This document shows positions 57,101-64,000 of a stretch of 64,000 nt of DNA, one piece after another. The notes below the pieces were generated by a model. It made no database searches. It worked only from the letters and a program-made list of their open reading frames with translations, and was not told the DNA's origin. Within the stretch, counting starts at the first letter, position 1, and each line of letters opens with the position of its first letter. Position numbers and translations under genes: made by a program. Origin of the DNA: Trebouxia sp. TZW2008 (lineage: Eukaryota > Chlorophyta > Trebouxiophyceae > Trebouxiales > Trebouxiaceae); the NCBI GenBank assembly GCA_002118135.1, contig BDIU01000070.1:124001-188000 (forward strand), in the 5' to 3' direction.

Positions 57101-59769
57101 AACATCTTGAAGGGCTGCATCACATGCATTCCATGCCTCAAACGACAGGTGCTGACCTGCATGTTGTTATCAGAGGCAGATTCAAGGCAGCATCACATGA
57201 GTTCCACCGTCAAGCACAACGACACTGACCTGCATGATGACAGCTGAAGCAGCTCGGCGGCAGGTGGGTTGGTTGCCAGAGGGGGGTACCCGCCTCCACA
57301 CCCACCCCTCCAGATCCAGCTCATACACCTCCAGCCTCTTGCTGCCCTCAGGGTCATTCACTAGGGCATAGGCTTTGCCATTGGCAACTGCCAGGGCTTG
57401 AGCCAAGTGAGGGTTTGGCAGCTGACCTGTAGCTCTGCGTTGCTGCCAACATGCAGAGGGAATGTCAAAGGTCCACAGAGCTTCGTGGCGCCCAATGTTC
57501 TCGTACAGTGCTGTTTGACCTGTAGCAGCATGTGTTGATAAGCTGGCCGGCCTTCTCTAGGTGTACCTGTGAGTTGGTCAAGCATGGCTAAAACTTTGAG
57601 CGTGCTGATACTTCATGCCATTGAGCAATCAGCAATACGTCAGCAGACACGCAAATTTGCCAAAATAGAAAGGCACGCTATTTTGATGACACAGCGACTG
57701 GCGCCTGAAGACAGGAGAATAGCTCATGCACTCCGGACGCAAGCAAGGCAGCATGCTACAGGGGCACTCAGGCTTGCAAAGCTTGAAATGCATCCAAATG
57801 AGCTACATTTGACTTGCACAGACAGCATATTTCTTTCAGATGCCATGAGATAATATGTTACTATCAGTACCTCCAGTAGATCATCCTATGCTGTTAGCAA
57901 GGGGTGGTGGCAAACCAGATTTGACTTGCACAACCAGCATTCTGCTTGGGAATGCAATGATCAAAGTACTCCAAACAGAATGAGGTGATCGTCATATGCC
58001 GCCAGCAAGGGAAAGTGACAGATCTCAGGTGCAGTACGGAGTCAGCAACGTGTTTGTGAAAGCAATGACAACAGCACCTCCGAACAGGATGAGTTGATCG
58101 TCGAATGCTGCCAGCAATGGGTAGTGGCAGATCTCAGGGGCTGTGCGCAGCCTCAAGCGCGTCCATGTCTGACTGGGGAAGTGGAACTGACACATGACTA
58201 TGACTGTAGGTAACACAGGCCTCTCATCTGGATCTGGTGATTGCAAATTGCCCACAAGATAGAGTGTATCACCATGCACCACACCTGCAGCATCAGGAGT
58301 GCTTCATCATGTTACAGATTGCCTGAATCTGATGGGCACATAGTCATTGCCGCTGTGTGACACAAGCGATCAGCCTTGTCAGCTGGCTACAGCATGCAAA
58401 ACTTCTTCTTCCTCTCTGTCTTACACAGTTTATCCATTGGCTTTGCTGTGTTGTTAATCAGCTCTGTCAAATATGGCACCCTGCCTGTCTCCCGAACATG
58501 TGTCTGCTAACCATTATACACTGACACCATTTCACGTGCCAGCACGATGCATCTTGATCTTGTATCATCATCACATGCATGATCAGATTGCGTCACGTGT
58601 ATATATGATGGCTTCTGTGCGCTGACAACTGTTAAGTTCTGCTGAGCCTTGTTGCTGATGCAGCTGTCCTTGGTGCAAAATACTACATGAGCAGATTGGA
58701 TGCAGAGAAAATGGCTGCTACATGCTCAGCACCAAAGCAGAAACTACAACAGGCTCAATGCATGCAGGCGAGTGTTGTCACATGCTCAGGGTCACATGCC
58801 GGTGCTTGACTAAGCTGTCACATGATTTGACTTCTGTCAACTCAAGCTGTTACAGCAGCGAATCACCATGCTCTTCATTGCATGTACTGGAAATCTATAT
58901 CACTGTCATGTCACATATCACGTGTCGGTGCTCAAGCATTGCATGATTCACAAGTTGCACTGCATCTCAGTGATTCACACTGTCACACAGCACCTACTGC
59001 GTAATACATGTTCTTTGAGTATGACATTTGGTCATTCGCTTTGTCAGAGATTGAGCATGACAGCGAAAGCTCACCTGCATGCCCAGAATGAATGCGGGTT
59101 CTGGACTCAGGCACAGCGCCTTCGCAACTCACAGATTGCCAAATTCCAGTGCCACTTGGCAGCTTCATGAAAATGGTTTCTGCCTCAGGGTAGGCAAAGC
59201 TGGTTGCTGTGAGAGTTCTGCTTGAAGTGAAGGCTGTGTGTGGCATGCCCCCATACAGATACAGATCATGGTTGTAAGATACAAGCAGACCCTTCATCCG
59301 CCCTGGAGCAAGACCCTGCATTGCACTCAAGTGAAACACTCAGCATGCTGCACTTAACAGTGTCTGACCACAGTGTACAAGGTGCATCAATGCAGTGTTT
59401 GGAGAAAAGTCTCATTTGTAGGTGTTGCTGCAAAGGACTTTAGCGCAATGTGGTGTTGTGCAAACAGATCTCTGGTCAGGCTTGTGTGCTCAGCCAGGTA
59501 GTGATGTGGGTGCATACCTCTGAGTTTTGGATGACCCACTGCTGCTTGGCTTCTTGAGACAATTTGCTCGTCAGGGATGCCAGCAAGGTCGGCCGATCAG
59601 CATCTGCTGTCTCTAGGGCAGAAAAGGCAGCTAGTGCCCTCAACTGTGAGGTCGACACTTGAGACAGCGTCAAGGGCGGTCTCTGAGGTAAGCGCATAGC
59701 TCCGCTGCGCTCCTCTTTGACAGGCGATGAGTCCGTGCGATCTGGTCGGTTGAACGCTGCAGAGCTCAT
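54183..59769 (-). CDS. Kelch-repeat, BTB and BACK protein
   Basis: Probable substrate adaptor for a cullin-3 ubiquitin ligase, with Kelch repeats before the BTB domain. Nine exons join in phase to 648 residues: 59769-59518, 59315-59075, 58284-58078, 57519-57230, 56701-56530, 56504-56460, 56171-55899, 55131-54878, 54395-54183. Kelch-like blades occupy about residues 85 to 390 (GRMKGLLVSYNHDLYLYGGM, GVVHGDTLYLVGNL, YPLLAAFDDQLILFGGA, HEALWTFDIPSACWQQ, QWCIYGGLWTGEAYNSFYLF, YYHMATCHNQAMVVLGG). The BTB fold is at about 450 to 530 (DATISVHGQTLRAHRAVLAA, SPVFERMFSSQMQEG, VMCDIEAQTVELMLQYIYG). A BACK-like helical part follows (SDKYAITSLHEQCTRLL; then DLAQLHQSPGLLQACLQYV). The sixth intron begins with GC (GAGG|GCAAGT at 56459). 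Introns 3, 7 and 8 hold copies of neighbouring exon parts. Divergent from the GNAT gene. Confidence 0.9.
55133..55295. repeat. Open echo copy of Kelch-BTB exon 8 start
   Basis: On the minus strand a second copy begins at about 55280 after TGTTGCAG. It reads TSQSIVMCDMEAQTVELMLQ and on through YIYGCMKPELDLPEIV with few changes, then a stop. The true exon 8 starts at 55131. The copy is nearly as well conserved as the exon. Confidence 0.88.
55636..55898. repeat. Two echo copies of Kelch-BTB exon 7 end
   Basis: Two units of about 130 bp follow the true exon 7 end (55899). They read HAHRAVLAAASPVLECMFSS and QMQEG in one copy; the other is frame-shifted but keeps CAGCCAAATGCAAGAAG. Each ends at an intact donor (GAAG|GTAAGT or GAAG|GTATGC). 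Confidence 0.88.
57860..58025. repeat. Echoes of Kelch-BTB exon 3 end
   Basis: Two decayed copies of the exon 3 3' part (AACAGGATGAGTTGATCGTC in the exon, AACAGAATGAGGTGATCGTC in the copy near 57975, a fainter one near 57870) lie downstream of the exon on the coding strand. Confidence 0.75.
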
Positions 59770-60292
59770 GACCGGTAGCGCTGTGGTTTTGTACAGTCAG
59801 TCTTGCTACGTTCTGAGCATTTGGCATGCACACTCAGCGTCGGGACTGGCACGGCGCATTCGCTGAGATGCAATGCCGCCAAGTTTTAAGCAGCTAAACG
59901 CCGGCAATGCGGATCAGACAGGCCGAGGCAGCAGAGCCTAGTGATTCGCGAGTACTCACGAGGAAGTCGTTGTCGCGGAATCTTCCCGAGTCAAGATGCA
60001 CTGAACAACAAGCGACGATGTCGAACAGTAGCCTGAATGGATCGCTTACGCTTGGTGTCAGGCTGTCTGTTACCGCACGGCTTAACGCACTGCTGCAGTT
60101 CTTGCAAACGAGCAACTGGCTCCGAAACACCCCCGCGGGCTGTTCAAGTCGATGTTAGTCACTTGCCAGTGAACAATGAGTAATACTGCCTTTACTAAAT
60201 TGCTGCTGCGCCCCATGCTGCGCCAGGCAACTGCAGTCGCTATCCGGGAATGAGCAGATTTGCACGCAGATGTTCTGCTGACAACATGTCTT
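59770..60292. promoter_or_regulatory. Divergent promoter region Kelch-BTB/GNAT
   Basis: About 520 bp between two start codons, locally richer in GC than the introns. Short open frames here (for example + 59907-60158) are not supported as genes. Confidence 0.45.
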
Positions 60293-61856
60293 ATGCAGCA
60301 ACAAACGCAGTTCCGAGCTGCACGCTATAGTTGCGTGCAAGTGCGCGACCAAAGGACTCGACAGAGCGGCTTCTTTCAAGTGTGCCATTTGAAGTCAACA
60401 GCCCAGCGCCGAGTACAGCTCACACGAACACTTCTGCGGCCTGTTTGCACCTTAAACCAGCAAAGTAATCCTGCTGTTGACCAGCATTTTCAGGAAGTGC
60501 AGCTGCTTCAAGGGTGGGACGCAGTAAAGGGTCTGGGTGAGGTGACGCCTGGCTGCTAAACACAGCAATTCGGATAACCAAACACAGCGCACTTTGGTAT
60601 GCGAGCTTTGGAGTACTTTTGGCAGGTGTCGTCCCTGGCAACCGAGGTGTTTTGCAAGGGTGATGGCTTTCAGCCTGTGGTCAAGCTTCGAAAGCTTGCA
60701 TACAAATTTGAACTGTATGCAAGACTAGGGTGGAGAGTCAACAAGCTCAACAGCTGCTTCGCTGTTGCCCGTCCTGCAGAACCGCAACATGCGGGAGGGC
60801 AGGTACAGTGTTGCTGGTTGCTTGCAAGCAGAAGTGCAGGCCTTGCTGCAAGCTAGATGCCAGGCTTGCCCAGGGCTTCATGTGATCGACCGCTCAACAT
60901 TACATGTTATAACATCACAACACAGGGACACGTGATGGACGCAACTTGCTGGCCACAATGACCACTTTGCATGTAGGCAGTAGTTGGGGTGCTTGAGATC
61001 TCACTGCAATGTGACGTCCCTTCACTGCCTGCTGGTCAGCCCAAAACAGCAGCTGTTGTGACTTCAATGGCTGTATTGCCTGAGCTACAAAGACAAGGCA
61101 TTGGAACAGCGATGTTGGAGGCAGCACAGCAGTGGGCTGCGTCTCAAGGCGCTCATTCGATGGCCCTATTTGTGTTCAGGGACAATTATGCAGCCATCAG
61201 GTGTGACAGCCTCTCGTGCCTCTGAGCAGCCACTGTATTTGGCGTTGTCACTAGCTGCGCCTTTGCATGCTTGCATGCTAGTGGCTGCCCTAGGTTTCAT
61301 TGCATTGCTCGTCATTGCATCGCCCATCAAGATTTTGAGCTACCTGACCCAGGCTTGCAGCCAACAGCATGTGCTTGTGTCGACATAAGGGTACTCGGGC
61401 ATTGCATGCACCAATTTGTGACAGGTTCACAGCTGTTGCTGCAGCGAGCTATAAAAGCTTGCCTTCAGCATTGCATCTCTGGCAAACTGAATTTCTTTGC
61501 AAGGTCTGTGCCCATGGGTGGCCACTTGCTTGCCTTGCTGATGCAGCAGGCGTGTGGGCACTTCATGTTCCTGCAGTGTTCTCTTTCGTACAGCTGCAGC
61601 ACATGTTGCATGAGACCTTCAGGTGTTCTTCCTGCCTGCTACCTCGCTTTGTCCTGTTCTTCCCCTTCCAATGCTGTAAGGGACGGACAAGCCCTCCACA
61701 TCACATGCACATCTCTGCAGGCTGTATGAGCGCCTTGGCTTTGAACGGGTGTCTGACTGGGTGGATCCTAGGTGGCTGACGTATGCTGAGAAAGGTGTGG
61801 TGGGGCCTACCAAGCGTGTACTGTACATTCGTCAATTAAATCAGATCAACAGCTGA
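60293..61856 (+). CDS. GNAT-family N-acetyltransferase, probably plastid
   Basis: Acetyl-CoA-dependent transferase acting on an amine, perhaps a protein N-terminus or lysine. Four exons (60293-60523, 60626-60802, 60977-61200, 61721-61856) join in phase to 255 residues. The first exon from the ATG at 60293 is rich in Arg, Gln, Ser and Thr, as in an organelle transit peptide. The GNAT fold follows: GWDAVSSLATEVFC, KLRKLAYKFELYARLGWR, VVTSMAVLPELQRQGIGTAM (acetyl-CoA pyrophosphate loop Q-R-Q-G-I-G), LFVFRDNYAAIRLYERLGFE and a C-terminal VGPTKRVLYIRQL. The layout matches plant plastid GNATs. The exact substrate cannot be told. Divergent from the Kelch-BTB gene. Confidence 0.88.
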
Positions 61857-63500
61857 GTGTGCAACCTATAGGCAGCTGGCAGAACCCTATAGATCGTGCT
61901 AGGTGAGTGTAGCAGCTCAAGCCTCATGCAATCTAGGCTTGCAACAGTCTGGACTGAATCTGCAACTGTCAGCATGGGGCCACTTATCACACTTGCTTGT
62001 CTGGTGATTGTCCTCTCAGTCATTTGCACACAGCAGCTGTTGTGTAGCTCATGCATGTGCATTGCTGTTTGGCGTTTGCGCAGCGTCATCATGAAAATGG
62101 ATGTCCAGGATAGATCTCAACTTGCATCTGCAGACACAGAGGGTCCTCTTGTGACGCTTAATGAGGTAGACCTTTTCTGACAGGGGTGGGCAAAGTGCAT
62201 GATCAGTGCATTTGTTGTGATTTGCAACATTCTAGCATGCACATTGTCTGGTCATGTCTACTTTGCTGTGCTGCCTGCAGGTGGCATTGGGCAGGCAAAC
62301 ACATGCCAATCCGCTTTTTGTCTGAAACTTTCAGCAGCTTGCCAAGACTGCCTCCTAATGTTCTGTGTTGGTTCAAGCCAAATGACGGACCTGGCTTGAC
62401 AGCACGAGCCGCGCCCTTGAACTACTTGATGCAACTTGTCTTGACAGCATGGCAGTGATGGCAAAGCTAGCTTGAGACTCTGGCTCCACCCAGTGTTCGA
62501 GATGCACTGCCAAGTTTAGCATTGAAACCAATTAGATTTGTAGTCATGCACACACATTGCAGGTGATGAACAATAAACATTCCTCAAATGACTGTGACAT
62601 CAAAACAAACTGGCCAGATGGTATCTCTTTGAGCCAGCTACGCCTGGGCAGCTGTCGTTGCCAATCATATGGTGCATCAGGGCTGCTGTGACCATTCTTT
62701 GGGCATAGGCATGATAGCATGTCATATACAGCATTGCTGCAATATCATATTAGATTAAAGCTATCTAACGAGAAATGGCTGTCAGCTGCTGGTGTTGACA
62801 AATTTGATAAGGCCAAATATACCATAGTATGTTTAGCTTGAAAGCATGACGCAAGCCACAATCATCCGACAATTCTGTTTAAACACTAAATTGACAAAAC
62901 ATATATATATAGATTTGTCATTCTGTTGCTACTGAGTACAGCAGAACTTGAAGGTCACCTGAAACATATGAGGCAAGCAGTAGTTGTGAACCCAAGCATA
63001 TAGAAGAAAAGAAAGAAAAGTCGATGCTGTAAGGCATCATAACGGGAGCCTCTGTCTAAAGAGGCAGCTCGGGATTGCAAAGCATAGCTGTACAGATTTG
63101 CCCCACTCAAATACTGAGCTGATCATTTGATCAAAGTGTCAGGTGTGTAAGTCCAAAGCTGGCAAACACAGATCTAGCCAATTCTGGCTGAAAAATTGGC
63201 AATTCGAAAGCTAAGCACTGTCAGAATGAGGCAATCTTTCTTGAGAGACACACCTCCAGCACAGAGTGTTTGTTCACACAACGTTTGCAAATGGCAATGT
63301 TCTGCTGTCTTCAACTTGTCAGGCATCATGCACAGCAGGTCTGCTATCAGTCCTAATGCTATGCACAGCAGCGTCATACAAAAATGGCCAACATCAGCTG
63401 CCAAACTAGTACTCATTTCTTGTATCATCTCATTTGTTACTTGGTGCAAAAAGCAATTCACTAATCCAGAAACAAGTAGACTGATGCTCAAACCCTGAGC
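61857..63500. other. Intergenic region downstream of GNAT
   Basis: Convergent space before the glycosyltransferase-like gene. It contains an AT-richer stretch at about 62750-62950. A frame at 61896-62180 has a hydrophobic run, and another lies near 62200-62460, but no homology or exon chain supports either. Confidence 0.45.
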
Positions 63501-64000
63501 TTACAAAGGAACAAACTGGACAATGCCATGCTGATTGCGCTGAACTTTGAGGCCTGGCCTCTTGAGGAAAACGTTTTCATTGCCAATGACGGTTTGACCC
63601 GTCGGGATACCCCAGAGTTCGCCTGTGGCTCGCACCCTTTCAAACAGCAAACTGGTGCGGCCACTTGTGTCAAGGCCGGCTTGTGTGGCGGTGTGCAACA
63701 GAAAACGCTCTGCATGAAGTGCTTGCTGCTGAGCAAACTGCATTGCCACATTGAGCCGGCTGCCGTAGTATGACATCACATCTGGAGTTCCAAATGCCAA
63801 CCGATCATTCAAGCCAGCCCATTGATGAAATTTGGGTGTGTACAGCCTTCTTGGATGTTTGGTGGCCTCCACAAACTCAGCGACATTCAGTCGATTGAAA
63901 AACCATACGTCTGACCTCAAGTACAATACAAGATCAAAGCGGGCAGCATGCTGCGTCCACATCTTAGTGACCTGACTGATTGAGTATAGCTGCCGCAAAA
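63501..64000 (-). CDS. Glycosyltransferase-like protein, C-terminal part
   Basis: The window edge cuts this gene; only its 3' part is visible, in one open exon ending at the stop 63501-63503. About 165 residues are seen. FDLVLYLRSDVWFFNRLNVA has an R-S-D-V-W motif where nucleotide-sugar transferases carry a DxD-like element. YTPKFHQWAGLNDRLAFGTP, DVMSYYGSRLN and LHAERFLLHTATQAGL (H-x-E-R-F-L) fit a family of algal and bacterial glycosyltransferase-like proteins of uncertain substrate. A CGGCAG near 63989 could be an acceptor, so this may be an entire last exon. Family assignment is by general likeness. Confidence 0.6.
   Translation of the reverse strand, partial: LRQLYSISQVTKMWTQHAARFDLVLYLRSDVWFFNRLNVAEFVEATKHPRRLYTPKFHQWAGLNDRLAFGTPDVMSYYGSRLNVAMQFAQQQALHAERFLLHTATQAGLDTSGRTSLLFERVRATGELWGIPTGQTVIGNENVFLKRPGLKVQRNQHGIVQFVPL

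Noticed and set aside
57361..57585. Minus-strand frame reading GATKLCGPLTFPLHVG
   Set aside because: The frame one base over (HEALWTFDIPSACWQQ) is Kelch-like and fits the phase of flanking exons.
61896..62180. Plus-strand frame with a hydrophobic stretch downstream of GNAT
   Set aside because: No homology, no splice support and no conserved motif. Probably untranslated or intergenic sequence.

Overview
The window is nuclear DNA of a eukaryote, most likely a green alga (core Chlorophyta). Genes are cut into many short exons with GT-AG introns and a few GC-AG introns. Base composition is near 50% GC and no bacterial gene organisation is visible. The recognisable proteins are eukaryotic: ATG7, a KH-domain splicing-type protein (RIK/KHDC4), a DCN1-type neddylation factor, a plastid PHT4/ANTR anion transporter with a transit-like N-terminus, a tubulin-tyrosine-ligase-type enzyme, DPH2, an Aurora/CALK-like kinase, and a Kelch-BTB-BACK protein. 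Plastid targeting plus tubulin and CALK-like genes point to a green alga; genus and species cannot be told from sequence alone.

Layout: 226-1808 (-) uncharacterised protein; 3706-8315 (-) RIK-like; 8612-18664 (+) ATG7, 15 exons; 19436-22284 (-) RING E3 ligase; 23105-23943 (-) DCN1-like; 24594-30564 (-) PHT4-type transporter; 31384-35943 (-) tubulin-tyrosine-ligase-like; 36552-38825 (+) small uncharacterised membrane-type protein; 39622-42684 (-) LYR-motif plus ApaG protein; 42941-48636 (+) DPH2; 49111-52966 (-) protein kinase; 54183-59769 (-) Kelch-BTB-BACK; 60293-61856 (+) GNAT acetyltransferase; 63501-64000 (-) 3' end of a glycosyltransferase-like gene cut by the window edge. I chained exons by hand, checking reading phase at each junction. 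All complete models except RIK (one unresolved junction) close in phase. Divergent pairs share short promoters (RIK/ATG7, TTL/36552 gene, ApaG/DPH2, Kelch-BTB/GNAT). The genes are ordinary housekeeping genes and do not form a pathway cluster.

The unusual feature is what fills the introns. In at least seven genes the introns carry decayed or nearly intact tandem copies of neighbouring exon ends, complete with splice acceptor or donor. I call these 'exon echoes'. ATG7 is the extreme case: parts of exons 7, 8, 9, 11, 12 and 14 are echoed, exon 14 about a dozen times. Only one copy of each fits the full protein. Some echoes in the Kelch-BTB, PHT4 and ApaG genes stay open and keep good splice sites, so they may act as alternative or poison exons. 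Other repeats include a 57-bp-arm inverted repeat in the RIK intron, a roughly 190-bp dispersed repeat shared by introns of two genes, a three-copy repeat in a DPH2 intron with a B-box-like motif, a 19-bp minisatellite, and three different pentanucleotide satellites.
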